Of a stretch of DNA of 64,000 bases, positions 44,783 to 55,918 are shown one piece after another. The first letter of the stretch is position 1; every line of letters begins with the position of its first letter. This DNA is from Stagonosporopsis chrysanthemi (lineage: Eukaryota; Ascomycota; Dothideomycetes; Pleosporales; Didymellaceae), in NCBI GenBank assembly GCA_022560025.1, contig JAFISE010000014.1, forward strand, positions 124,001 to 188,000. Reading direction: 5' to 3'. The notes below the pieces were generated by a model. It was not told the DNA's origin. It did not search any database and saw only the letters and a list, made by a program, of their open reading frames with translations. The translations under genes were made by a program, and so were the position numbers.

Positions 44783-47700
44783 ATGGCGCCTGGTATGGTC
44801 CGCCCCACGTCCATGGTGTTCATTGCTGACAACCGCTATTGCAACAGGCAAGACAGCGCCACGGCTGTTGCAGGATATTCTCACTTACGACCCTCGCCGT
44901 GAAGATCGCGCAGGCCGCAACCTGCTAACGAGCGCTCCGCCAGAGCACAACGCAAGCCGAAACGGAATCCCCGCTGTCCCTCGTGGGAACTGCAGACATG
45001 CGCTCGTTCGGAAGATGGAGCGGTGTCTCCTCCCCGTGGTCGGTGGCAAGAACTCCTCCTTGTGCTACAAGTCTGCGTCGTACTGTTCGCAATGCCGCTG
45101 GCACATTGATGTCACCGTCAACTTCAAGGACCAAGGGTGCTTGAGGCAAGCGTGCGGAAGGCAGAACCCAGAGTACCCGCTCCATCATTTCGTTTACGAT
45201 GGCGCAAACAACGAGGAAAGCAACGGACTCGGTAGCCAGCGGACCCCAAAGTCGTTCAACTTTCGCTGCACAGCCGCTTCGTGTTCTGCCTCAGTGCGTA
45301 TAGATCTCAGGCCTCCACAATTCACAGAGCACGACCAGGAGTTGTTGATGAACAAAGCACAGCTGAGGAGGAGGTTCGAGCAAGCTCGCAGTCTCATAGG
45401 GGAGCGCGATGGCGAGACGATGTCCCGGAGCGTAGATGGACCCGACTTTCTGGATACGTTCCTGAAGGATTCGCTGGCGCCCGCTCCTGGAAAGACGAGA
45501 GTTCCTTTGCTGAACAGGAAGTTTGCGAAAACCTTCTGGAGGGACTGCGACTCAATACTGACGAGGTTGGGCTTTCAGTACACTCGTGAAAAAAGCGAAG
45601 AGGAGGAGGGAGGCTACGTCGAGGCTTGGCATCTGCCCAAGGTCGACCAACAGCAAGACCCGCTCGAGGTGTCTCTAAGGACCACCATCGAGGACGCCAG
45701 ATATGAACTGAACTCCATGATCCTAGCTGTGCCAGAAGATGAACGTCAACGCGTCAGACACACGCCAATGTACCCGGCCCCCTCACAAGGCGATATCGAA
45801 ATGATCCTGGCTTGTCATGATTGTAGGTTCATCTACAATTCAAGTCGATCATCCCTCACAGTTTTATAGACGATAAAGTAGCAGGACGAACGCGCAGTAC
45901 GACCGAAGAGGATCACCCGTATGTAAACTCTAACTTCAATTTGGGCAGTTGGTATCTGACATGGAGACCAGGTATTTTGCAAGTCTTGGTGCAGTCGGAG
46001 ATTTCGTAGACTCGCTCATTAGCTTTGCATACCGGCGGCAAAGCGAAGTCGACATAGATAATGCGCCTTATTATCTGGAATGCTTCCAAGAGATCGCCAT
46101 AGGGCGAAACAGCGACTCCTTACAGTACGAGGTAGCCATGCTCGCGTCTAAAGATACCCCCAACAGGCGCGACCTGGAGACTGCTTATCGTTCGCTCGGA
46201 TTGGAACCAGCACATGGGTCTACGCTCAGCGATAGGTTTATCATTGATCAGGCCAGGTCTCGTCTGCCCGATATCTCCCCGCCACAGCGCGAAGAAATTC
46301 GTAGACACCTTCGCATCATTGGAAACGCGCGTCAAAGTGAGGAGATCAAAAGAGAAGCTAACGAATCGATTGACACGTACGACGAAGCCTTGTCATGGCT
46401 TGAACTGGATCATTCGCAGCCCGATGACTTTGTGCGAACCATGTTTGCTATTAAAGTGGGTCGTGGACAAACTTTCTGCAACTCCATTGCTAACAACTAC
46501 TAGACACAAGACAATCCTGCATGCGCGGAGTCTGCGCGGAAAGCAGTATCTGTGATTGCCGAACATCGTAACAGCGACCGATTACGGCAGTTCTTGCACG
46601 AAGGCACCATGACTGAACCTGAGATGGACCTGAGCGAAGCGTATGCTTTGTTCGAGATCTCGGCCATGTCCGACAGACAAAACGTCGACCTATCAGTCCT
46701 ACAAAGCTCAATGCTTGTCGCTCCGCCGAGCGACATCGCTAAGCTGGAGAAAGCTTTCTCTCTCATCCAGCAAGACCAGGCTCAGCATTACAACAACAAA
46801 AAGGAACAGCCCAAAGAGCCGGGATCACGAGTTAATGACTTCCCTTTGGAGACGTGGCCTGTGGGCTGTCGCAACAACGGTAACACGTGCTATCTCAACA
46901 GCGTTCTCCAGTTTCTGTTCACTATCAAGCCCTTGCGGGATCTAGTCCTGAATTTCGACGCATACGAGCAAGATCCTTCACCAGAAGCACTAGCAAAAAA
47001 GAAAGTCGGTCGCGCAGTTGTCACCCTGGAACGTGTAGTTACAGCTCAAAAATTCGTCCGCGAGCTACAGAGCCTTTTCAAGCTGATGATTCGAGCTCCT
47101 ACCGATAATGTTCTGCCAACAAAGCACCTTGCTGAACTTGCATTGTGCAAGACAGACAGTCCCAATGTCGAACAAAAGGACCCGGAAGCCGATGCTGAAG
47201 AAGAGAAGGACGTAACAAAGAACGAGAATACAGCCCAAACCACGAATAACGATGTGACGCTCATCGATACTGTCATGAGCAACGGGGATGAAGGCGGCAG
47301 TAATCATTCAAAGAGTGAGGGCTCTGTAAAGGCTGCTAGTGGTATCGACGAATCGAACGACAAACCCTCACCTCCATCCCGACCGCCCCCCATACCTCCT
47401 CGGCCGAAAGCACATGAACAAGGAAAGTCCAAGGACGACCATATTGCCGAAAGTGCTAGGCAACAAGACGCTGCTGAAGTCATGGGCAACATCATGGATC
47501 TAATTTCATGCGCAATCAAGGGCGATGGCCTCCTGCGTGACGGCGAGCAGGACGACCTCATCAAGAACCTGTTCTTTAGCGATGTGACGATTGTACGAAA
47601 CACAACAGACAAGGTTGAGAAGACGAGCGAGTTCAGAAACCATCACTTGGTGTCCGCTGGTGGACGCGATCGTCATCTCTACGCCGCACTCGACGATGAT

Positions 47701-48597
47701 TTTGGTCTCAGCGACTTGGAAGGCGGAGACCGTAAATATGAGTATATTGCACAAGCTGCTCCCATACAGATTGTCAATGTCCGCCGGTTGCAATTCAACA
47801 GGGAGAAGAAGCAGCAGGTGCGCGACACAGCTCAGTTGAGTTTGGATGATGTTCTGTATCTGGACCGCTATCTCGAGGCAACCAAGTCGTTGCCTGGAGA
47901 TAAGCTGCTACAATTGCGTCAAGCGCAGTGGGCAAAACAGCAGGAGCTCCAACGCCTCGCGTTGAGGTGCAGAGAGCTGCAAGAAACCGAAATTGCGGAG
48001 ACAGACCTCTCCAACGCAGTGGAGGAGACTGCTGTGTTTGTCGAGAGTTATTTGAAGGGAGTCGAGCAACAGATGCTTGATCCGCTTCCAACACTACCCC
48101 CTGAGTCTTTGCCAGAGGACTTACGTGAAAGAGCGCAAGTCCTGAAATCAGAGCTCGAGGAAATCAGCGCCTCTATGACCCAGCTTGAGTCGGACATCGA
48201 CACTGTATTTAGGGGGTATCAAGACCATGGCTATTGCCTACACGCCATATTCGTTCACCGCGGCGGTACCGGCTCTGGCCACTACTTGATCTACATCAAA
48301 GACTTCCAGAACAATACTTGGCGTGAATACAACGACGAGACCGTCAAGCCTTACTCTGAACAAGACATCTTCAGACTTGGATCGGGCGCCTTGGCTGCCG
48401 GAAGCACGGGAATCGTGTTTGTGAGAGAGGATAAGGTCGATCTGCTCACGCAAGCGGTCTTCAGAGAACCAGATGTCGTTGTAGCAGATGACACCACGGC
48501 CAACTCGAAGTATAAAGATGTTGACATGATGGACTCGTCCGCGCCAAAGCCGGCGTACAATGATATCGAAGTCATTGAGGGGGTTGAGAAGGCGTGA
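44783..48597 (+). CDS. UBP2: Ubiquitin-specific protease Ubp2 (USP25/28-like)
   Basis: Five exons, 44783-44792, 44848-45822, 45870-45918, 45972-46455 and 46504-48597, give 1,203 aa in frame. Exon 1 is only 10 nt (MAP plus one base) and exon 3 is 49 nt. The start reads MAPGKTAPRLLQDILTYDPR, the typical Ubp2 N-terminus, followed by a large Cys/His-containing N-terminal region. The Cys box GCRNNGNTCYLNSVLQFL sits at about residues 626-643 and the His box HAIFVHRGGTGSGHY near 1088-1102. Between them lies a long acidic and proline-rich insert (PPSRPPPIPPRPK). Ubp2 removes K63-linked chains and in yeast opposes Rsp5. Confidence 0.93.
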
Positions 48598-50814
48598 GCT
48601 TGTTCCCATTAACATGGGGCCGTGTCAGCGTTCTGATGCTTTGCTAACACGAAGTGATCAGAGCCGGCGCAGTGGCAGAGGGTCATCTATATTCGGTCGA
48701 GCTACAAGTAGCGATAGCGAACAGCATGCGCACGAGGTACAGAAAGCGAAGCTCTTCACGAAGCGGGTCTCCACCGAAGCGAGAGAAGTTGGTAGAGACG
48801 GCTGCGTTGAGTCGTAGTTTGATTTGATGTGCGTGGCGTCCCGATATGGTGCGGCGTTCTTGGATGCGAGATGGGGCTGAAGCATAGTCAGCGACACTTT
48901 TTCTGGGATCTGATGGCGAATAGCTCTCATGTCTCGCTCAGCGGGTCGAACACACTGAGTCAATTGCTAGTCTTTCATGAACACAAATGTCATCCCGATG
49001 CTGTCATGCCTAACGATGCATGGCTGTCTTTGTCGATAGTTCTATTTAGAAGAACATTCTCAGGCTGCCGCACAGCATCTGTACATACTGCGCGTCAGCG
49101 TATCGTAACGGCAAGCTCGGTACTCATTTTCTAACAAACCATACGGCGCAATTGTGCTCAAATGGGCTCTCTGCCGGGTAGACAAGTCACATAATAGACG
49201 AAGATTCGCTCCAGCATTCGCAAACATTCCGATGATTGCAACTTCCTGTCCGTATCCACGGAGAGCGTCGGCATCTGCTTCGGGTCATTTACTCTCTTTT
49301 GCTTCTGCCAAACCCTCAATCTATTGAATATTGGTCCGGACTCCGTACCAAGCGGCCGCGTCTCAACACCTAATCTTTCTGGCACCGAGACTCTTTATTG
49401 TGTAAGACACCGCGCTGCAAGCGACATTGTAGGGTCAAGAACAACACCGTTTCGCTGTAAGCATGAAGTCGAGGCGCATTAGTCTCGTTCCACGGCCTCA
49501 AATCTCGTGGTCCAGAGACGTTCACGGATGAACAACGTGGCGCTGTCAACGTCGGTACCGAGGTGCCACAGCAGGTTCAGGAGAACACAATCTCGCCGGT
49601 GATCTCATGGGCGGCAGTCGTGAGACTTAAGCGCGTGGTCTAGCCACACACGAGCCTTTCATTAACTTCCCTGCCGTTGGAGGAGGCGGCCGGGCGGCGA
49701 GCCAGGAAGAGCCCAGTACAAGGCCGCGGATGTGCACGGTGCACAGCCAGGGGAACAACCAAGCAAGGGCCCATGCTGACAATCACAGCTGTCATTCACA
49801 CCATCACATCCATGGGACCGGGAATTTGTAAAGTCAAGCCTTTGATGTCCAAGGGTTTTTAAATCTACGCAGCCGAGCCATCCGTACGATTCGCTCACGT
49901 TGGGGAAGCAGCCGCCGGACTTGGCTGAAACAAACTACTATGCGGCAGCCAATTTCGACATCCCGCAAGGCTGCGGCGTCCCGTTCCAATGCCCGTTGTC
50001 AAATCTCGTATCCTGTTATCGCTCCACATTCTGGCGAGACAGGGAAAGCCTTTTTCGACAAACAACAGCAAGTGTCACCGGCCTTATGGTCGCCCTTGCT
50101 GCCTGCGCCTCTTCAGGAGGGCCGAATCAGGAGGTGAAGCGGCTCCCAAAGGTTCCAAACTGTTGGCAACAGTTGAACTTTGTTCGTTTGACGTCATGTA
50201 GGTCTGTGAAAAATGTAACGCTTCTACAAATGGTCCTACAACACCATGATAACGACTTCAGTCCATGACTACAGCGAGATGCATGAAGTCCTTCACTACC
50301 GGTGAGTTGGGCGTACCCGGAGGGACACCCTGTTCCTGGCCGTGGTCCACAGGTGTTTGAATCCTTCCGTTTCATGTCTTTCGTCTTCGACTCGCTATTC
50401 GACGCTTTAAGTAATCGAGCGGAGCATGACCAGGGGTATGCATTCGAGGCTTGTTCTACCTCGACGCCTCGCGACTTGCTTCTCGATTGTCCCCAACGGC
50501 ACTCGGACGTCTAACGGTGCATCTAACCTGTTCCTGGCGCTAGAAAACAGCGAAATAACATTGCTTCTGCTTAAGCGACTTGTCATGATCCGGTGGCACA
50601 CTGACTCAGCACCGTGAATGACTGGGGCAGAAACATATCGAAGCCACATGTAGGAGAGTATAAGAGCTATGGATCGCGCATCCATGGGAAGGCACGCTTG
50701 ACGCTCACATTCGTTTTAACACACTTCCAGTCTTTGACTTCTTGCTCGTCTTATTCACGTCATTCTTTTCCAACTCGACATTCTCTACAACACCCACCTT
50801 CCAACAATCTCAAA
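48598..50814. other. Gene-free 2.2 kb stretch upstream of the LPMO
   Basis: The largest gap in the window. About ten ORFs of 60-122 codons overlap on both strands; none has a signal peptide, domain or convincing splice structure. The right end carries two CreA-like hexamers, CCGGAG at 50319-50324 and CTGGGG at 50622-50627, and a TATAAGA at 50659-50665 about 150 bp before the LPMO start. Confidence 0.55.
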
Positions 50815-51789
50815 ATGAAGTTCTCTCAGGTCCTCGCCGTTGCGGCTGCCAGCCAGCTCGCATCTGCCCACACCACCGTCTGGAACATCCTCGTCAACGG
50901 AAAGGACGCTGGTGTTGGTAACTCCGCCGGTGGATACATCGACTCTCCCCCCAACAACAACCCCGTCACCGATGTCACCTCCAAGGCCATGGAGTGCAAC
51001 GTTGCCGGCACCAAGGCTTCCAGGTCCGTCACTGTGAAGGGTGGTGACAAGATCGCTTTCCAGTGGCACCACGACTCCAACTCTCCTTCCGACGACATCA
51101 TCGCCTCCTCCCACAAGGGTCCCATCATCGTTTACGCTTCGAAGGCTGGTTCTTCGTACTCGTGGACTAAGCTCTGGGAGGACGGTCTTACCAACGGCCA
51201 GTGGGCCGTCGACAAGCTCATCGCTGGTTCCTACACCGGCACACCCGGTCAGCACGACTTCACCCTCCCCAACCTCGCCCCTGGCGACTACATCCTTCGC
51301 CCCGAGATCAACGCTCTCCACGAGGGTAACCGCCAGGGCGGTGCGCAGTTCTACATGGAGTGCGTCCACGTCAAGGTCGAGGGCTCCGGCAGCCTCCAGC
51401 TGCCCGCTGGTGTCTCTTTCCCCGGCGCCTACAGCGCCACTGATGCTGGTGTCCTCTTCGACATCTACGCCGGCAAGACCAGCTACCCCATTCCTGGCCC
51501 CAAGGTCTGGACCGGTGCCGGCTCTGGCTCTGCCCCCGCCCCCGCCCCCGCTAAGCCCACCACTGCTGCCGCCCCTGTCAAGACCACCACCGCCGCTCAG
51601 CCCACCGTTGCTAAGACCACCCTCACCACTGTCGCCAAGCCCGCTGCTACCCAGCCCGCTGCCGGCGGTGCTGCCGGCTCCGTTGCCAAGTACGGACAGT
51701 GCGGTGGCAACGGCTACTCTGGTGCCACTGCTTGCGCTTCCGGTTCCAAGTGCACCAAGCAGAACGACTACTACAGCCAGTGCTTGTAA
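50815..51789 (+). CDS. AA9 lytic polysaccharide monooxygenase with CBM1
   Basis: Single exon, 324 aa. The start at 50815 has the context CAAAATGAAG and opens an 18-residue signal peptide ending ASA, leaving His19 as the mature N-terminus, which is the first ligand of the copper histidine brace. The second is His100 in SSHKGP, and the axial Tyr is about residue 180 in GGAQFYMEC. RPEINALHEGN is the AA9-type loop. A Pro/Ala/Thr linker (APAPAPAKPTT..) leads to a C-terminal family 1 cellulose-binding module, YGQCGGNGYSG..CASGSKC. The enzyme oxidatively cleaves cellulose and boosts cellulases. The gene is strikingly C-ending in codon choice, implying high expression when induced. Upstream frame to 50614 is not translated: it lacks a signal-peptide logic. 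Confidence 0.95.
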   Translation: MKFSQVLAVAAASQLASAHTTVWNILVNGKDAGVGNSAGGYIDSPPNNNPVTDVTSKAMECNVAGTKASRSVTVKGGDKIAFQWHHDSNSPSDDIIASSHKGPIIVYASKAGSSYSWTKLWEDGLTNGQWAVDKLIAGSYTGTPGQHDFTLPNLAPGDYILRPEINALHEGNRQGGAQFYMECVHVKVEGSGSLQLPAGVSFPGAYSATDAGVLFDIYAGKTSYPIPGPKVWTGAGSGSAPAPAPAKPTTAAAPVKTTTAAQPTVAKTTLTTVAKPAATQPAAGGAAGSVAKYGQCGGNGYSGATACASGSKCTKQNDYYSQCL

Positions 51790-52003
51790 GCATTCGCGCG
51801 CGTGAGCTGGCAAGCGAGGTAGATGGCCAGAGATCGAGAGAACATAGTTGATAGTGTTTTACAGGGCCAGAGAGCCGCCTTCACTTCGAGTGTATATATC
51901 TTAGATGTTGACAAATGGACCTTGAGTTCCTGTTCTATTTATGTTCAAGTTGTGCTTTGCTGAGATTCAAACTTCGAACTATACACTCTCACATTCACCC
52001 CTC

Positions 52004-53542
52004 TCACAACGCCCCCAGCTCACATAGACCCGCAATCAAACCCCGTACTGCAGCTCGATCCCCCTCCAACCGATCCCCGACTCTCGCCAGTACAAACCCT
52101 GCCGCACCTCTCAAAAACCAACACCCATTTTCCTCCGACCTCGCCACCAACGAGGCCGCCCAATGCGCCAGCACCACAAGCGCAGCCGCATCCCCCCTTG
52201 CAAGCATATGGTGAAACTCGTCCGCCGCCCGGCCCAGCCACGTTGCCATGGCCCAGAAAGCGACCTCGTCAGCTGCAAAACCGGCCACACAGCTTGAGAC
52301 TAGCGTGGCGATGGCTGACAGGGCAATCGTCACGTCGCGCAGATCTTCATGATCGGGCCGCCCAAGGGCTTCAGTGATTCGGGTTGGTAACGCGTCAAGG
52401 CGCGTTAGAATTGCAGCGAGTGCAGGGTCGTGGTTTGTCAGGCTCAGCAGTTGGGCGGCGTGGCCAAAGGCGGCGGCGGTGCTGTAGGGAAAGCCGCTTG
52501 GTCGGAGGCGGGAGTCCGACGTCACGAGGCGGCGCATGGGTGTGATGAGGTCGTCTAGAGCGAATTGGCGCGCAGTCGTTTTCGCAGAGAAAAGAATGTG
52601 TGCGCATGCGAGCATGCTGCTGATCTGCGACAGGACGCTTTCGCGCGGTGTTGGTGTGCCCCGGTGGCTGGTGTTGAAGCCGCTTTGCGTGTACAGTCTC
52701 CGGCCTTCTTCGAACTCTGTGATGAATGTGACGGATCGGTCGTGGCGGGCTGCGGCAGTGGATCTCTGATGCGTACGTGTTGTCATGTGAGATGCAGAGA
52801 GCGCCAATAGACCGGCCATCAGCCACCTTTGTTGTAGAGCCTGGTTCACAAACTCAGTCTCCCAGTACAAAGGCTGCTTGAGGTCCGGTGGAGGTAGTGT
52901 GGAACCAGTCATTGATAGGAAGTGGTGGAAGTATACTAGGCTTTGCAGGTTGAAGTTCGCATCTCCGCTGATTGAGATCAATGGCAGGCGTGGTATTGGT
53001 TCAGCGGCTGTATGAGCGGTCTTGATTGCGGAGTCGTCCTCAGGTGGAGCCACGCCCTCCTCTATGATAGTGATTCCGTGATTTGTATTGCTCGTTACAG
53101 TAGTATCCGCAGGCGTAACCTCGAAATATTTGATCTTAGTCCCTCGGAAGAACGTCTGAAGGGTAACCGAGCGGACCATCAACACGGATGCATCGTCTTC
53201 ACATATATCGTGCGATTCAAGTTGATGGCGCCTCATGCGCTTCGAGCTGGCGTACAGGCTGCCACATTCTTCCAAAGTGCAGCAGAATCCAGATATCGTG
53301 GGTAGAGTTTTAATTGGCTTGCTGGTTGGAGGTGGCAAGGGTACATCGTCAGGCTCCAAAATCGTAAATTGGGCGATCGAGCTGAGCAGACTAAGCCTCT
53401 CATGACGGAAGATCTTGTGTCGTAACAAGTGACTTTTGAGAGCGCTCTTCTGGATGGCATATTGGCATTCGCGACAAATGATCACTCCGTACCCGGCATT
53501 ATACTCGAGCAGGTCCCGAGGTCCAAGGCGTACAGGCAACAT
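52004..53542 (-). CDS. OrsD-type zinc-finger protein, probable transcriptional regulator
   Basis: Single exon, 512 aa from the ATG at 53542; an in-frame ATG at 53662 would add 40 residues of poor quality. The N-terminus LLEYNAGYGVIICRECQYAI followed by SHLLRH is the paired C2H2-like finger of the OrsD/DUF3505 family, named after the orsellinic acid cluster of Aspergillus. A second CxxxxC..H..H element (CTLEECGSLY, RRHQLESH) lies at about residues 88-114. The remainder is alpha-helical and resembles the middle homology region of fungal-specific regulators (LMAGLLALSASHM, AHILFSAKTTARQF). Such proteins are found in or beside secondary-metabolite loci. It is convergent with the LPMO gene. Confidence 0.78.
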   Translation of the reverse strand: MLPVRLGPRDLLEYNAGYGVIICRECQYAIQKSALKSHLLRHKIFRHERLSLLSSIAQFTILEPDDVPLPPPTSKPIKTLPTISGFCCTLEECGSLYASSKRMRRHQLESHDICEDDASVLMVRSVTLQTFFRGTKIKYFEVTPADTTVTSNTNHGITIIEEGVAPPEDDSAIKTAHTAAEPIPRLPLISISGDANFNLQSLVYFHHFLSMTGSTLPPPDLKQPLYWETEFVNQALQQRWLMAGLLALSASHMTTRTHQRSTAAARHDRSVTFITEFEEGRRLYTQSGFNTSHRGTPTPRESVLSQISSMLACAHILFSAKTTARQFALDDLITPMRRLVTSDSRLRPSGFPYSTAAAFGHAAQLLSLTNHDPALAAILTRLDALPTRITEALGRPDHEDLRDVTIALSAIATLVSSCVAGFAADEVAFWAMATWLGRAADEFHHMLARGDAAALVVLAHWAASLVARSEENGCWFLRGAAGFVLARVGDRLEGDRAAVRGLIAGLCELGAL

Positions 53543-54096
53543 ACTGGAAAGTAGAAATAAAGTGCCATATTTATGTTTGCTATGTGGGAATGAACTGTTC
53601 GCGAACGAGAGATAGAGTAGGGAAGGGGCGGCATCGACCATGCACAGACCACCAAGAACCACATATGCCGTTCCCTCACTTTGTTTGCTTACTATGTTTC
53701 CACACCATAAATGCTTTCAACACTCAACTAACCGAGGTGTTGTTACGGGCAGATGCCGCTCCTACGACAAAGCCTCGGGCTCAACGCTTCCTTTGTCACG
53801 CCACCAACTATGCTTACCTCACGCGTCGGGCATTATGATTGGCCAGAGGTTGGCACCACACATGCGAAACGCTAGATGAGGTTTTTGCAGACGTGTAAGC
53901 TGTTGAAAACGTATATATGATCATACAGAGTACACAGCTTTGCCCTGTCTCCAGTGATGCTGAGCAACGCTTCCACGAACATCGTCCCACCAACCGGCAT
54001 GTATGATCCGACAGACCTCCGTCAATCTATTATGCCACCAACAACAAATCAGCTCGAGTTTACTGATTTATATAGCCATTCAGTCCGCCAACTACC
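53543..54096. other. Divergent upstream region, regulator/pseudogene
   Basis: A 554-bp gap. TATATATG-like and TATATAGCC motifs near 53920 and 54070 may be the remains of the pseudogene promoter. Confidence 0.4.
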
Positions 54097-55232
54097 ATGG
54101 AGTCACTACAGCAGAGCAAAGCCGTCTATCTTGACGAGCCTGGCGCTTCTTTAGTCATTCGAGACGCTCCGTTGCCTCAAGCTCGTCCCAGGGAGATTGT
54201 AGTTCACAGCGCTGCAATCGCGATCAACAATGTCCACTGACACATGCAGAACAACGGCTTGTTTTTTTTATCAATGGCCGGCCGTCCTCGGCTGTGATGT
54301 AGCTGGCGAGGCGTACGAAACTGGACCTGACGTTGATTTTTCCAAGGCTGGCGATCGTGTGATCGGGTAAGTTGTCGACACTATGATCGACTAAAGAACC
54401 CACTTACTGACGACTTCGGTAGCCATGCCATTGCTATGTGGAGTGGTCGTGCTCAAGATGGGGCTTTTCAGTTGTATACTGTGCTCTCGATTAACAAAGC
54501 CGCCAACCTGCCGCGCTCAATCTCATTCACGGATGGTGTTGTGCTCCCTCTTGCACTTGAGACTGTCATCTGTGCCTTGTACTTCGACCGACGCAACTCA
54601 CTTCCAGAGTTCTTGCCAGGCGTTTTCGCACCAGCACTTACGCTACTCTATCCCTCCTTAAAGGACGGAATGATGCCCTCTCTAGGCAGGACGTTGGTTG
54701 TGTATGGCGGTTCATCATCGGTTGGCTCCGTTACTACACATCTCGCTGAAGCCTCTGGAATTTACGTCATTTCGATCGTCGGTGTGAGCAACTCCGATCT
54801 GTCGAAGCGCAGCGGAGCCTTCGAATGTTTGGATCGCAAGGACCCTTCGCTTGTGAACCGAGTTGTCGAAGCAGTTCGCAAGCCAGGCAAACAATTCATC
54901 GGCATCGTTGATGGTATGTCAGTCCCGGAAACTATCACCAAAGATCTAGAGATTCTTGAGCAACTCGGTGGCGGCCATCTTGCACTCACGCACCCTCATA
55001 TGGGCAAAGAAATGGTGCCTGACACGTGGAGATAGATATGGTCTGGTCTGGCGTTGTCAATGAGACTTCGAGCGCCGTCTGGAGGGCCTTTGTTGGGGGC
55101 GCTTTGGATTTGGGTAAGCCCAAGTGCCTCCCGTCGCCAAGCGTCGTTGGGAAGGGCGTGGGGTTCATACAGGAGGCACTCAAGTTGTCTAAGGAAGGCG
55201 TCAGGGGAACAAGGTTGGTCGTCGAATTGTGA
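54097..55232 (+). pseudogene. Decayed MDR alcohol dehydrogenase/enoyl reductase-like gene
   Basis: Reads as an MDR enzyme in pieces. The ATG at 54097 opens a GroES-like domain that meets an in-frame TGA at 54238-54240 (codon 48), where the family has Trp. An 8-T run at 54262-54269 then shifts the frame; seven Ts would restore it. The next stretch (WPAVLGCDVAGE) reaches an intact-looking intron at 54367-54422 and a long open exon with the NAD(P) site VVYGGSSSVGS. A single-base loss near 55023 ends that frame at TAG 55033-55035, while the expected C-terminus continues in another frame to TGA 55230-55232. The relatives include trans-acting enoyl reductases of polyketide clusters; function is lost unless the lesions are assembly errors. 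Confidence 0.82.
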
Positions 55233-55918
55233 TAGACGAGCTGGGATGAATTGTACCACCTCAAGTCTCCAACACCCCTATTGCCTTTTCGCAACTTGAG
55301 ACTGATAGAATTGCACTCACAACGAGGACGTGTGTTTCCAACCACTCTGAACACGAACGACCAAGCGCCCAGATCTCTCATAGAGACCCCCTCACAGCTA
55401 TCTACCGCCACAATCACAGCACCGACATAGTGTGACGCGCCTCTTCTTCTCCCAAACCCATCGCATCCAAAAGTGGGAGCATTCACCCCCAAGAGTGGGC
55501 GGCTCCAACTCAACTCCCTGATTGGCCAATCCGCCAGAACGGCCCGTTCTGCACTCAGCCGCCCCCGCAACTTGGCACGACTATCAACGTCTCCACCACT
55601 ATCTTCCGCTTATATCCTCCGCTTCCCAGGGGCCCGCTGGATTGACCCTGCCAACCCCAGATCATGAGGCGCTAGGCCCGATAGCGGAGATAGCTGTTGC
55701 TCTAGGAGATAGGCCGTCCCACTCTCGTGGAATTGCACGAGGGTATGGAGCGGATTTGGATGGGCAAGGCGATATATAACGTGTGGTTTTTCCGTTCTCG
55801 ATCCCCAGTTGCTTGATCCTTCCTCCTGCAGGGTGATCGTCACTCAAGGTCCATCGCCAACCGCCATACGACGACAACGGAGCCATACTGACATCAACGC
55901 GTCCCTCAACCCGACCCC
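55233..55918. other. Upstream region of the NCS1 permease, 0.69 kb
   Basis: Contains TATATAA at about 55773-55779, roughly 140 bp before the permease ATG. No gene recognised. Confidence 0.5.

Noticed and set aside
49900..50268. 122-codon ORF in the LPMO upstream region
   Set aside because: No signal peptide, domain or coding-like composition; surrounded by equally long shadow ORFs.
50614..50814. Extension of the LPMO start to 50614
   Set aside because: The extension lacks protein character and would bury the signal peptide and the required N-terminal His; ATG 50815 has a good start context.
51041..51805. 254-codon plus-strand ORF in another frame of the LPMO gene
   Set aside because: Ser/Pro/Thr/Leu composition is the frame-shifted image of the LPMO codons; the true frame has the signal peptide, copper ligands and CBM1.
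50785..51813. 342-codon antisense ORF over the LPMO gene
   Set aside because: Low-complexity Gly/Val/Leu/Asp composition that simply mirrors C-ending codons on the other strand; no domain or signal.
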